In this document: one piece after another, positions 1 to 9,800 of the stretch
Position numbering within the stretch: position 1 is the stretch's first letter
Layout: every line of letters starts with the position of its first letter
DNA from: Porphyromonadaceae bacterium
GTDB taxonomy: Bacteria > Bacteroidota > Bacteroidia > Bacteroidales > CAMTPD01
NCBI GenBank assembly: GCA_003447595.1
Contig: DLYT01000060.1
Span: 17,188 to 37,781, forward strand
DNA length: 20,594 nucleotides
Direction: 5' to 3'
Program-made: the position numbers and the translations under genes
Notes under the pieces: model-generated
Database searches by the model: none
Told to the model about the DNA's origin: nothing
What the model saw: the letters and a program-made list of their open reading frames with translations, nothing else

Positions 1-1158
1 GTTGTAAACGGAACCATTCGTAAAGGCGATATGGTTAAGTTCGTTGCAACCGGAAAAGAATATGACGCAGATGAGATTGGAGTATTGAAACTGACCATGC
101 AGCCTAAGGCCGAAGTAGGTTGTGGGGAAGTAGGATATATTATCTCAGGTATTAAAACTTCGAAGGAGGTAAAGGTTGGTGATACAATCACGCATGTAAA
201 GAATCCTTGTAAAGAAGCAATCGACGGATTTGAAGAGGTAAAACCAATGGTATTTGCCGGTTTGTATCCTATCGATAGTGAAGATTTTGAGAACCTTCGT
301 GCTTCTCTTGAAAAGCTTCAACTAAACGATGCATCTCTTACATTCCAGCCTGAATCATCAGCGGCTTTAGGTTTTGGTTTCCGTTGCGGATTCCTAGGCT
401 TATTACACATGGAGATTATCCAAGAACGTCTTGATCGTGAATTTAACATGAACGTAATCACGACAGTTCCTAACGTATCTTACATGGTTACAGATAAGAA
501 AGGAAATGTAAAAGAAGTTCACAATCCATCAGGACTACCAGAACCAACACAGATTGAGTTGATCGAAGAGCCATATATTAGAGCATCTGTAATTACAACA
601 ACAGACTATCTAGGCAACATCATGACACTTTGTTTGGGTAAAAGAGGTATTCTAATCAAGCAAGATTATATATCAGGTAATCGTGTAGAGCTTATTTTTG
701 ATATGCCTTTGGGTGAAATCGTGATCGACTTCTACGACAAATTGAAAAGTATTTCGAAAGGATATGCATCATTCGATTATCACATCAATGACTTCCGTCC
801 GTCTAAATTGGTGAAGCTTGACGTTCTTCTAAACGGTGAACCTGTTGATGCATTGTCAACACTTACGCACGTAGACAACTCGGTGACCTTTGGTCGTCGT
901 ATGTGTGAGAAGTTGAAGGAACTTATTCCTCGTCAACAATTCGATATAGCGATTCAAGCAGCTATCGGGGCAAAGATCATCGCACGTGAAACAGTAAAAG
1001 CTGTACGTAAAGACGTAACTGCAAAATGTTATGGTGGTGATATTTCGCGTAAACGTAAACTTCTTGAAAAACAAAAAGAAGGAAAGAAACGTATGAAGCA
1101 GATTGGTTCTGTAGAGGTTCCACAAAAGGCATTCCTTGCAGTACTAAAACTAGACTAG
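1..1158 (+). CDS. lepA: Elongation factor 4 (LepA), 3' part; 5' end outside window
   Basis: Translational GTPase that acts on the ribosome and promotes back-translocation or initiation quality under stress; cytoplasmic or membrane-associated. The frame is open from base 1, so the gene enters from the left; the first ATG at 31 is internal. About 385 residues are visible of the roughly 595-600 usual for LepA, so the GTPase domain is lost and the fragment starts in the domain 2 beta-barrel (VVNGTIRKGD). The EF-G-like domains III and V follow. The C-terminal domain unique to LepA is intact, with the family hallmark CYGGDISRKRKLLEKQKEGK near the end, which separates it from EF-G and BipA. It ends in a TAG at 1156-1158 followed by a strong hairpin. 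The identity is secure; only the missing 5' part limits the description. Confidence 0.97.
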   Translation, partial: VVNGTIRKGDMVKFVATGKEYDADEIGVLKLTMQPKAEVGCGEVGYIISGIKTSKEVKVGDTITHVKNPCKEAIDGFEEVKPMVFAGLYPIDSEDFENLRASLEKLQLNDASLTFQPESSAALGFGFRCGFLGLLHMEIIQERLDREFNMNVITTVPNVSYMVTDKKGNVKEVHNPSGLPEPTQIELIEEPYIRASVITTTDYLGNIMTLCLGKRGILIKQDYISGNRVELIFDMPLGEIVIDFYDKLKSISKGYASFDYHINDFRPSKLVKLDVLLNGEPVDALSTLTHVDNSVTFGRRMCEKLKELIPRQQFDIAIQAAIGAKIIARETVKAVRKDVTAKCYGGDISRKRKLLEKQKEGKKRMKQIGSVEVPQKAFLAVLKLD

Positions 1159-1181
1159 CAGATACGATATTCTATATTACT

Positions 1182-1225
1182 AAAAGCTCTGTTTATGATA
1201 CGATTCATAAACAGAGCTTTTTTTT
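1182..1225 (+). terminator. Rho-independent terminator after lepA
   Basis: A perfect 17-bp stem (1182-1198 with 1205-1221) around a 6-base loop, whose 3' arm runs into a T tract ending at 1225. It sits 23 bases after the lepA stop codon and isolates lepA from the small gene at 1323. Confidence 0.92.
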
Positions 1226-1322
1226 GATTGCATGCAGCCACTAAAAAACAATGAATAGGCGATAACACTATTCCGTTTTTCTTGTTATAACAATAAAGCT
1301 ATTTAAATAAATAAGTACTGTT

Positions 1323-1571
1323 ATGACAAAAGAACAAGTATTGAAATTAATACACGAATATCAGCAGTTTCCTGCACAACAGGGCGACTATGATCCGGAA
1401 GAACCAATGAATCCAGATGATTTATTGGTACATGAAGAAGTTGCCACCTCATTACGTCGTCAGTTAGAAGACAACCCTGATTTCTTTAAGGAATTAGACG
1501 AGAAAAAGATGCGTCAATACCTTGCCGATCGTTTTGGTATTGATGCTGAAGAAGAAGCTACAGCAGGATAA
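1323..1571 (+). CDS. Small acidic protein of unknown function (82 aa)
   Basis: I do not recognise a family. The 82-residue product is very acidic (a DPEEP stretch near the N-terminus, DEEKK-like and EEEA segments near the C-terminus), has no signal peptide, membrane segment or cysteine, and looks mainly helical after residue 35, so it is probably a soluble cytoplasmic protein. It is bounded by the lepA terminator upstream and its own hairpin downstream, so it is probably a single-gene transcript. It is accepted as real because it fills the space between two terminators, starts at an ATG after an A/T-rich leader, and has no competing ORF. Function cannot be inferred from context. Confidence 0.7.
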   Translation: MTKEQVLKLIHEYQQFPAQQGDYDPEEPMNPDDLLVHEEVATSLRRQLEDNPDFFKELDEKKMRQYLADRFGIDAEEEATAG

Positions 1572-1590
1572 ATATTCAATCCTTTCATGA

Positions 1591-1637
1591 GAAAAGGCTT
1601 TCGTATTCTCAATCGAGAATAACCGAAAGCCTTTTTC
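1591..1637. terminator. Bidirectional terminator between convergent genes
   Basis: A 12-bp outer stem (1592-1603 with 1624-1635) plus an inner 7-bp stem (1604-1610 with 1615-1621) around an AATC loop. The A-rich left flank and T-rich right flank let it end both the small acidic gene (+) and the oxidoreductase (-). Confidence 0.85.
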
Positions 1638-1657
1638 TTGTTTAAGTGCCATTCAAA

Positions 1658-2962
1658 TTACACTTGTATCGAATATCCGTCACGAAGCGGATTTCCTTTT
1701 CTCGCATTTGCTTCATTATCCAGGAAGAATTCTTCTTTCTCAGGATTCCATGTTAGTTTGCGATCCAATTCGTAGCAGAGGTTTACGATGTTACACAATG
1801 AATTGGTTCTATGTCCCACTTCAACCGTGCTCAACGGCTGTTTCCGTGTCTTCATCGCAGTAAGGAAATCTGTATAATGATCGTCGCTTTTATATAATTT
1901 GATTTCGTTATCTGCTATTTCATGATTCTGAAGTTTGGCCGGAATAGTATCTAAGAAGCTTCTACTGATATCAATAACACCCTTAGTTCCGATAAATCGA
2001 ACACCATTTCCTTCGTCACTTCTAAACTGTTCGTGCGTCATTATAGTGCCGTTTGCATATTTCATGGTCAAGTGTTTAAACTCTTTGCCATCAGCAGGGA
2101 TGAATTCGATTGGTCCCGAATCATCCATGCCCATTGCCCATTGCGCAATGTCAAACATATGTGCACCCCAGTCGGTGACCATACCACCACCATATTCTTT
2201 GTAATTACGCCAATTTGGGAAAACTTTGCGTTCCATTGGTGGAGCAAGCTCTTCACTGTATACATTCATAGGAGCCGGACCTATCCACATTTCCCAATCA
2301 AGTGTTTCCGGCATTGTATGTCCCGGATGATTATAAGCAATAGGAGGTGGGCCTACGGAAACACGAATCTGTTTAATATCTCCGATGTATCCATTACGAA
2401 CCAGCTCCGAAGCATGTCTGAAGTTGCGCCAAGAGCGTTGCATATTGCCTACCTGAAGTACCCGATTGTACTTTGCAACAGCATCGGCCATAGCTCTACC
2501 TTCTTCAATACTATGTGCCATCGGCTTTTCTACATATACATCCTTTCCGGCTCTACAAGCTTCAATGGTCTGAACAGCATGCCAATGATCGGGGGTTGCG
2601 ATGATAACACCGTCAATATCTTTCCGATCAAGTAAATCTTTATAATTAGCATACTGCTTGAAACCTTTATAGGCTTTACCTTTAGCTTTTACCGTTTCAG
2701 CTTCTACGATTTCTTGCATGGCTTGTAGTTGCCTCGATTCACAATCGGAAGCAGCAATTAGATTTGCGCGTCTCGCAAATTCAGGAGCAAGCGTCCAGCG
2801 CCCTTGTGCTCCACATCCGATAATTCCTAAGTTGATTTGATCACTTGGAGCAACAAAAGCGTTGCCTCCCAATACATGTCGCGGTACTATTGTTAGTCCG
2901 GCAAAAGCCAATGTGCCGCACTTAAGAAAACTCCTTCTGGAGATGTCTTTACTTTCGCTCAT
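1658..2962 (-). CDS. Gfo/Idh/MocA family oxidoreductase, Tat-exported
   Basis: NAD(P)-dependent oxidoreductase-fold protein of 434 residues, probably acting on a sugar or polyol; the substrate is not determinable here. The N-terminus has a twin-arginine signal (SRRSFLK at 8-14, then a hydrophobic stretch), suggesting export in a folded, cofactor-loaded state, as known for glucose-fructose oxidoreductase. The Rossmann glycine motif GIIGCGAQGR follows at about 47-56, and the family EKP motif is E145-K146-P147. The C-terminal half carries the YGGGMVTDWGAHMFD segment common in Bacteroidota members. It is not obviously a GH109 N-acetylgalactosaminidase, although that family shares fold and Tat signal. 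It stands alone on the minus strand, convergent with the small acidic gene and divergent from the AMMECR1 gene. Confidence 0.9.
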   Translation of the reverse strand: MSESKDISRRSFLKCGTLAFAGLTIVPRHVLGGNAFVAPSDQINLGIIGCGAQGRWTLAPEFARRANLIAASDCESRQLQAMQEIVEAETVKAKGKAYKGFKQYANYKDLLDRKDIDGVIIATPDHWHAVQTIEACRAGKDVYVEKPMAHSIEEGRAMADAVAKYNRVLQVGNMQRSWRNFRHASELVRNGYIGDIKQIRVSVGPPPIAYNHPGHTMPETLDWEMWIGPAPMNVYSEELAPPMERKVFPNWRNYKEYGGGMVTDWGAHMFDIAQWAMGMDDSGPIEFIPADGKEFKHLTMKYANGTIMTHEQFRSDEGNGVRFIGTKGVIDISRSFLDTIPAKLQNHEIADNEIKLYKSDDHYTDFLTAMKTRKQPLSTVEVGHRTNSLCNIVNLCYELDRKLTWNPEKEEFFLDNEANARKGNPLRDGYSIQV

Positions 2963-3189
2963 AGTAGCATTTTTAAGGTTTAATACAAATACTCAATGTA
3001 CAGATATGATACATAGCCAAGGATATTATATCTAATACATTCTGCAATGTATGAAAATATTTTAAATTGTCACAATAAATAAAGATAATGTGGTGAATTT
3101 CATATCTAAAACAAAAGTAATAATCTAAGATGTGTGATGTAAATAATGCTTTTCGGTTGTTATAGGTAAAGACGATAAAAGCTAAAAGT

Positions 3190-3702
3190 ATGAATAAGTT
3201 TCAAACAGAAGAAGTAAGATGGGCCTATCGAGTAATTCGAGATTATTTCAACGGAATAGTTCCCAATGAAGATATGAGCGACCACATGAATATGAAAGCC
3301 GCATGTTTTGTTTCACTTCATTTGCCGGGTGGTGTATTAAGAGGCTGTATTGGTACACTTGAGCCTGTGCGAAAAAACCTACGTGAAGAGATTCGATGGA
3401 ATTCACTTGCAGCAGCTTTTAATGATCCGAGGTTTCCGCCCCTCGAAAGGCGAGAACTTGATACCTTAGATATATCAGTGGATGTATTGGGCAAAGTAGA
3501 ACCAATCGCTTCAACTAAGAGTTTAGACCCTCGTATTTATGGCGTCATTGTATCCAACGGACATAATAGAGGCGTATTATTGCCCAATTTAGATGGAGTA
3601 GATACCGTGCAGCAGCAGGTATCCATAGCCATGCGTAAAGCCGGTATAGCAGAAGGGACACCGATAAAGTTAGAACGATTTCAAGTGACACGTTATATTT
3701 AA
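3190..3702 (+). CDS. amrA: AmmeMemoRadiSam system protein A (AMMECR1 domain)
   Basis: Single AMMECR1 domain over nearly all of the 170 residues, with the signature LRGCIGTLEP at 50-59 (conserved Cys53) and the later conserved NDPRFPPL segment at about 78-85. The family occurs from archaea to humans and has no established reaction. Here it is the first gene of a tight run: its stop is 4 bases before the radical SAM start, and Memo follows, giving the complete three-gene AmmeMemoRadiSam set defined by co-occurrence. No signal peptide, so cytoplasmic. The start at 3190 is the only reasonable ATG and is preceded by an A-rich leader instead of a Shine-Dalgarno sequence. The family call is secure; the symbol follows the naming of the system. 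Confidence 0.94.
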   Translation: MNKFQTEEVRWAYRVIRDYFNGIVPNEDMSDHMNMKAACFVSLHLPGGVLRGCIGTLEPVRKNLREEIRWNSLAAAFNDPRFPPLERRELDTLDISVDVLGKVEPIASTKSLDPRIYGVIVSNGHNRGVLLPNLDGVDTVQQQVSIAMRKAGIAEGTPIKLERFQVTRYI

Positions 3703-3706
3703 GACG

Positions 3707-4585
3707 ATGAAAGAAGCCTGTTTCTATCAACAAACTAACTCCGATATAGTAAAATGTCAGTTATGTCCGCATCACTGCATCATTCATGACGGAAAAGTCG
3801 GAATATGTGGTGTGAGGAAGAATATAAACGGAGTATTATACGCAATAAATTATGGAGTCGTTTCTTCTGCGGCGTTAGATCCTATCGAGAAGAAGCCATT
3901 ATACAACTATATGCCCGGATCAAAGATCTTTTCGATCGGAAGTATCGGTTGTAATTTGCATTGCTCATTTTGTCAGAACTGGCAAATAGCAAGAGCGGGA
4001 GTAGAGCAAGTCGATGATTACAAATCTAAATATGATCCGATAGATATAATAGACAAAGCTTTGGAATTAGTTCCTTATGGCAATATCGGAATTGCTTACA
4101 CGTACAACGAACCTACGGTGTGGTATGAATTTATGAAAGATATCGCAGTATTGGCTCAACAGAAAGGACTAAAGAACGTAGTAGTAACGAATGGGTATAT
4201 TAGTAAAGAGCCATTACAAGAACTACTTCCTTATATAGATGCATTTAATGTAGACCTTAAGGGATACAATCAAGACTTTTATGCACGCTTGACCAAGTCA
4301 ACACTCCAGCCTGTTTTAGATACGTTGCAAGAAATAGATAAAGCAGGCAAGCATTTGGAAATAGCTTATTTGGTTATCCCGGGAGAAAATGATGATCCCC
4401 TGCAGTTTGAAAAAATGATTGACTGGTTGTGTAGTCATTTACACAATTCGATCTCATTGCATGTGAATCGTTATTTTCCTTGTTATAAGCTTAAAACACA
4501 CGCTACTCCTGTCGAAACATTGCATCAATTGGCCGATATTGCTCGAAAGAAAATAAAGCATGTGTATATAGGTAACGTACATTAA
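3707..4585 (+). CDS. amrS: AmmeMemoRadiSam system radical SAM enzyme
   Basis: Radical SAM enzyme of 292 residues, related to pyruvate-formate-lyase-activating enzymes. The 4Fe-4S-binding CxxxCxxC motif is C82, C86 and C89, followed by QNW. Upstream lies a four-Cys N-terminal module (C17, C20, C24 in CQLCPHHC, and C34 in CGVR), which could hold an extra metal site; this module is characteristic of the AmrS family and not of PflA. TYNEPTVWYEF at about 132-142 is the SAM-binding region seen in activases. The substrate is unknown: no glycyl radical enzyme lies nearby, which argues against a simple activase role. It lies 4 bases after protein A and 11 before Memo, so all three are probably co-translated. 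Confidence 0.95.
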   Translation: MKEACFYQQTNSDIVKCQLCPHHCIIHDGKVGICGVRKNINGVLYAINYGVVSSAALDPIEKKPLYNYMPGSKIFSIGSIGCNLHCSFCQNWQIARAGVEQVDDYKSKYDPIDIIDKALELVPYGNIGIAYTYNEPTVWYEFMKDIAVLAQQKGLKNVVVTNGYISKEPLQELLPYIDAFNVDLKGYNQDFYARLTKSTLQPVLDTLQEIDKAGKHLEIAYLVIPGENDDPLQFEKMIDWLCSHLHNSISLHVNRYFPCYKLKTHATPVETLHQLADIARKKIKHVYIGNVH

Positions 4586-4596
4586 TTACATCTATT

Positions 4597-5427
4597 ATGT
4601 TAGATACAAGACAGAATTTCGCACAAGGTCGCTTTTATTCAGACGATGAAGACGAACTAAAAAACTTGTTGGCAGAAGCTGTAAAGAATGAAAACATCAA
4701 TACAGACTTGAGTAAAGTAACGATCATCGGAGGAGTAGTGCCACATGCCGGTCATATTTATTGTGCACGAGAAGCGGTTCATTTTTTCGAGATTGTAAAA
4801 CAAAGTAAGCAAGCTTTTGATACGGCAATTTTAGTCAATCCAAATCATACCGGAATGGGTTTGCCGGTTTCGATCGATGATCATCAATATTGGCAAACAC
4901 CTTTCGGTAGAATCGAAATTGATAAAGACTTCGGTGAAGCAACAGATTTACCTTTCGATACAGAATCGCAGCGACAAGAGCATTCGGGGGAAGTAATTGT
5001 GCCCTATATTCAATATTTTATGGCAAGTAATATCAAGCTACTGCCCATTAGTTTTGGAGCTCAAAACAACGAGAATGCCAAAGTTGTAGCTAGGCGCATT
5101 TATGAAGCATCTAAAAGTTTGCAACGCAAGCCTCTCTTTATAGCATCCTCTGATTTTAATCATTTTGCCGATGCGAAAACAGGAGCTATACTTGATAGTT
5201 ATGCGTTAGAAGCCTTGCTTTGCAAGGATACCGATGGTTTTGAAACACGTATCAAAGAGAAAAAGATTTCGATTTGTGGTTATGGAGCTATACTTTGTTT
5301 ACTTCATTATGCTCAACTGATAGATCCTGAGTATAAGATTGCGATTCTACGCCGCGGACACTCGGGCGAAGTACAACCTTCATCACAAGTGGTCGATTAT
5401 GTTTCTATATTAGTTTACAGTATTTAA
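4597..5427 (+). CDS. amrB: AmmeMemoRadiSam system protein B (Memo family)
   Basis: Full-length Memo-family protein (276 residues), structurally related to LigB-type non-haem iron dioxygenases. Recognisable blocks are VVPHAGHIYC (His50), NPNHTG (His84), EHSGE (128-132), SSDFNHF (184-190) and ICGYGAI (Cys227). His50, His84 and Cys227 correspond by motif to the metal-binding His-His-Cys set reported for human MEMO1, so a bound iron or copper is plausible. The bacterial protein's function is not established. Its position, 11 bases after the radical SAM gene and 11 before the cystine transporter, supports one operon and a shared job with them. No signal peptide is seen. Confidence 0.94.
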   Translation: MLDTRQNFAQGRFYSDDEDELKNLLAEAVKNENINTDLSKVTIIGGVVPHAGHIYCAREAVHFFEIVKQSKQAFDTAILVNPNHTGMGLPVSIDDHQYWQTPFGRIEIDKDFGEATDLPFDTESQRQEHSGEVIVPYIQYFMASNIKLLPISFGAQNNENAKVVARRIYEASKSLQRKPLFIASSDFNHFADAKTGAILDSYALEALLCKDTDGFETRIKEKKISICGYGAILCLLHYAQLIDPEYKIAILRRGHSGEVQPSSQVVDYVSILVYSI

Positions 5428-5438
5428 ATCGAAGTTTT

Positions 5439-6830
5439 ATGTTGGCTGTGATATTAAACCTATTCATATTTATAGTAATCGTAGCAGTACTTTATTATTT
5501 GCAAAAGAAATATGTGAAGTTTGCCAAACGCGTATTTATTGCATTAGGAGCGGGTACACTTTTGGGCATTTGTTTGCAATGGTGGTATGGAGCGTCTAGT
5601 AGCACTACAACCGATACGCTTGAATGGATCTCTATCGTGGGAGATGGATATGTACGTTTATTGCAAATGATTGTGATGCCCTTGATTATGATTTCAATTC
5701 TATCTGCAATTGTCAATTTGAAAGAAGGAGGTCGTGATCTCGGACGGATGAGTGGATTGGTAATATTCATACTTGTTTCTACAGCTGTGGTAGCAGCACT
5801 TATTGGGGTTTTTACAGCCAATATATTCGGACTTTCGGCAGAAGGTTTACAGATGGGAGCCGGAGAAGTAGCAAGAGCAGGTTATCTTGAAAGCAAGCTA
5901 ACAGATCTGAACAATAGCTCTTTCGCGTCTCGTATTATTAATCTGATTCCATCCAATCCTTTCTTGGATATGACGGGAAGCCGTGATACTTCGACAATTG
6001 GAGTTGTGATATTCTCGGCATTTTTAGGAATTGCAGCGTTAGGTATTGTAAGAAAGAAGCCAAATTCTTTCGAGGTATTTAAAAATTTAATAAATTCGCT
6101 GCATGATGTTATTATGCGATTGGTAACCTTGGTGTTACGACTTACTCCTTATGGGGTATTAGCATTAATGACAAAAGTAGTAGCTTCGAGTAGTGTGACA
6201 GATATACTCAACCTGGGGCGTTTTGTACTAGCATCGTACGTTGCCCTTATTGCTATGTTCGTTGTGCATCTTCTTATCATCTCAGGATTCAGACTAAATC
6301 CGATGATCTATTTAAAGAAAGTATTGCCGGTACTTACATTTGCATTCACATCTCGAAGTAGTGCGGGAGCAATCCCGTTGAATATTGAAACCCAAACCGA
6401 AAAGTTGGGGGTACAAGAAGGCATTGCTAACATTTCTGCCTCTTTAGGTGCATCGATCGGTCAAAATGGTTGTGCTGCAATTTATCCGGCTATGCTTGCT
6501 GTGATGATAGCACCTGTTGCCGGAGTAGATCCGATGTCTTGGACTTTTATCATTAAATTATTAGCGATTATCGCAATCAGTTCTTTCGGTGTTGCCGGCG
6601 TGGGTGGAGGAGCAACCTTTGCAGCGCTTATCGTTCTATCATCGATGAACTTTCCGGTCGGATTGGTTGGCTTACTCATATCCATTGAGCCGCTTATTGA
6701 TATGGGACGTACAGTTCTCAATGTAAATGGAGCGATGACAGCCGGAGTGGTAACAGCTCGTGTGATGAAAGCTTTTGATAAGAAAGTATATTATTCCAGT
6801 GCAGTTGAAGATGTAGAGGATCAAGAATAA
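5439..6830 (+). CDS. tcyP: L-cystine transporter, TcyP type (DAACS family)
   Basis: Inner-membrane sodium- or proton-coupled symporter, 463 residues, the same length as E. coli TcyP/YdjN and clearly similar to it from end to end (for example YVxLLQMIVMPL, PYGVLALMTKVVA, TFAFTSRSSA, PLIDMGRT). The first re-entrant hairpin carries SRSSA at 305-309. Where glutamate-type members have NMDGT, this protein has GQNGC at 341-345, a mark of the cystine branch. D421 and R424 in DMGRT match the substrate-binding Asp/Arg of the family. Uptake of cystine would supply cysteine sulphur. It starts 11 bases after memo and is probably in the same transcript, an association that may matter for an iron-sulphur enzyme system. 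Confidence 0.93.
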   Translation: MLAVILNLFIFIVIVAVLYYLQKKYVKFAKRVFIALGAGTLLGICLQWWYGASSSTTTDTLEWISIVGDGYVRLLQMIVMPLIMISILSAIVNLKEGGRDLGRMSGLVIFILVSTAVVAALIGVFTANIFGLSAEGLQMGAGEVARAGYLESKLTDLNNSSFASRIINLIPSNPFLDMTGSRDTSTIGVVIFSAFLGIAALGIVRKKPNSFEVFKNLINSLHDVIMRLVTLVLRLTPYGVLALMTKVVASSSVTDILNLGRFVLASYVALIAMFVVHLLIISGFRLNPMIYLKKVLPVLTFAFTSRSSAGAIPLNIETQTEKLGVQEGIANISASLGASIGQNGCAAIYPAMLAVMIAPVAGVDPMSWTFIIKLLAIIAISSFGVAGVGGGATFAALIVLSSMNFPVGLVGLLISIEPLIDMGRTVLNVNGAMTAGVVTARVMKAFDKKVYYSSAVEDVEDQE

Positions 6831-6881
6831 AAACAATAACTAAGCAAGCAGTAAGAAAAACACTGTCTTAATTTAATATAC

Positions 6882-9800
6882 ATGAGAAAAAGAATTTTAT
6901 TAGTCGGGGTTTGTTCGGCCTTTGCACTAAGCTCCATTCCTATGGTAGCTCAGCAAAAGAAAGATACAAAACCTGCGGTAGAAGTAACGGCAGAGCAAGT
7001 TGCTGCCGAACAAAAAGGGGTTGAATCCTTGGTAAAAGCACTGAAAGAACCAGCCTATTTTCAGTCGAAACTTAATGAAGCTAACGCATTAAGTAGTAAC
7101 GTGGAGCGTAGCAATTCGTATGCTTCTTTATACAAAGAAATCTCATTAGTCGTACGACTGCAAGAGCAATTAAAGTGGGTTAATCCCGAAACGTTGGCTC
7201 AGGCGGTAAAAGAGATGAAGGGTAAGAAAGGCTTCGACGCAAGCAACGTAGATCCTAAATTAAAAGAGCTAAAGACACTTGTATCGAAGGGTTTTAACGG
7301 CATTTACAAAAACGAATCCTCTGCAATTGAATCTGCACAAACGGCATTGAAGCTCAATCGAGATGTATTGTTGGCTAATCCTGATATTGATGTCGATAAA
7401 TTTATTTCGGTTCGTTACAATCATGGCAACAGAGCCGATAAGATTATGGCCGGCAGTTTAGGTGTGCAACCAAACAACTGGAGTAATCAAACTACAACCT
7501 CAAGAAACGGATTTAAGGCAGAAATGATTGAAGTTTCCGGTCTTAAATCAGGAGATATCAAAACGCAAACGCTTTACAAACCAGAAGTAGAAGGAGCTGC
7601 ATTGACAGATCTTGCTCCAAACTGGGACGGAGAGCGCATTTTGTTCACTTCGCTCGACTCTACACGCAAGTGGCAAGTCTTCGAAATGGGTATCGATGGC
7701 AAAAACGTAAAACAAGTAACGCAAGTAGGAGAGCCCGATCTTGAATTTTTCGACGCGGCTTACTTGCCGGACGGACGCATTGTCGCGGTTTCAAACATCG
7801 GTTATCACGGTGTGCCTTGTGTAAACGGTAGCGACGAAGTAGGTAACATGGTTATCTACGATCCGAAAACAAACTACTTACGCCGTCTTACGTTTGACCA
7901 AGACGCAAACTGGAATCCAATCGTACTTCCAAACGGTAAAGTGATGTATACACGTTGGGAGTATACCGACCTTACCCACTACTATTCGCGTATCGTAATG
8001 CATATGAACCCCGACGGTACAGAGCAAAAGTCTCTATACGGTAGCGGATCGATGTTTCCGAATAGTATTTTTGATATGAAACCCCTACCGGGACAATCAA
8101 ATCGCTTTGTTGGTATTATCTCAGGTCACCACGGAGTAGCACGCTCGGGCCGAATGATCATCTTCGATCCTGCAAAGAGCAGAAAAGAAGAAAAAGGAAT
8201 GGTACAGGAAATACCATTTAGAAATCGCGAGATCATACCGGTTGTAAAAGATGAGTTGGTAAACGGCGTATGGCCACAATTTATCAAACCTTATCCACTT
8301 AGCGACGAAGCATTTCTTGTTACGGCAAAATTGTCACCAAACTCGCTTTGGGGTGTGTATTTGGTCGACGTATATGATAACATGACGCTTATTGCCGAAG
8401 CAGAAGGTGAAGGTATTATTCACTCAGTGCCTGTGAAGAAACGTCCTACTCCGGCAGTGATTCCGGATCGTATCAAACCTGAAAGTAAAGAAGCAACTGT
8501 ATTTATTCAAGATATTTACGAAGGCGAAGGTCTGAAAGGAGTACCACGCGGAGAAGTGAAAGCATTACGTGTATTTGCTTACGAGTATGCATACCAACGC
8601 ACCTTGTCAGATCACTACATGCAAGGTATCCAAGCAGGTTGGGATATTAAACGTCTTATCGGAACTGTTCCGGTAGAGGAAGACGGATCGGTTATCTTTA
8701 AGATTCCGGCAAATACTCCGGTATCGCTTCAACCGCTCGATGAAAACGGACAAGCAATTCAATGGATGCGTAGCTGGCTTACCGGTATGCCGGGCGAGGT
8801 GGTATCTTGTGTAGGTTGCCACGAAGACCAGAATACAATTCCGGTTCCTAAGCGCACCATCGCTTCTACAAAGAAACCTGCCGACATTAAGATCGCAGAC
8901 GGACACATCAGACCGTTTACATTTGCACTAGAAGTACAACCTATCTTAGATAGAGCTTGTATTGCTTGCCACGACGGTTCTAATACAGCGATGCCAAACT
9001 TCAAAGACACTACATCGGTTGGTATTACCGACTGGAGTGGCACTAGATACTTTGGTAAAAGTTACTTAGCATTCCATCCGTATGTGAATCGCCAAGGGCC
9101 AGAAGCTGATATGTATGTAATGTCTCCATACGAGTACCATGCTTCGACAAGTGAAATTGTGCGCATGCTCAATCGCGGTCACCACAACGTGAAACTTACC
9201 GATAAAGAATGGGCAAGCCTTTATACCTGGATCGACATGAACGCTCCGTATCACAGTGCGTTTAATGCAAATCCAATCAACGGTATCGAGCAATATAGCC
9301 GTCGTAAAGAACTAGCAGATAAATACAACAAAGCGGGTGTAGACTGGCGTAAAGAGATTGCCGATTATGCAGCTTATCTTGACAAGCAAGAGAAACCGGC
9401 ACCTGTAAAACCAGAACCTGCTCCACAAACTAAATACAAAGAGGTAAAACAAAAAGGCTGGCCATTGTCGCAAGACAAGATCAAAGAGATGCTTGCTGCC
9501 GAAAAGGAAACTCGCAAAGAGATCGAAGTTGCCGATGGTGTGAAGATTGCTTTTGTTCGTGTGCCTGCCGGTAAGTTTGTAATGGGCTCTAATGCAGGAT
9601 ACGCAGATCAAGCTCCAGCTCACAAAGCACAAGTGAAGAATGGTTTCTGGATGAGTGAAACTGAGCTTACCAACGAGCAATACAATGCTTTGGTTCCGGA
9701 TCACGATAGCCGTATCTACGCACAGTTCTGGAAAGATCATACAACTCCTGGTTATCCGGCCAACCGTCCGCAACAACCGGTGGTGCGTGTAAGTTACCAA

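Noticed and set aside
2033..2635. 200-residue plus-strand reading frame opposite the oxidoreductase gene
   Set aside because: It lies wholly antisense to a well-supported gene with recognised motifs, and its translation (many Cys, His and Ile, no domain) looks like a reverse-strand shadow.
3112..3119. Minus-strand TACTTTTG box as promoter of the oxidoreductase gene
   Set aside because: It matches TAnnTTTG, but there is no -33 TTG at the expected distance and it would leave a leader of about 145 bases. An 8-base partly degenerate motif arises by chance in AT-rich DNA, so I did not list it.
9312..9800. 162-residue minus-strand reading frame inside the HzsA-like gene
   Set aside because: It is antisense to the linker and FGE-fold domain of a strongly supported protein, with no recognisable domain or promoter.
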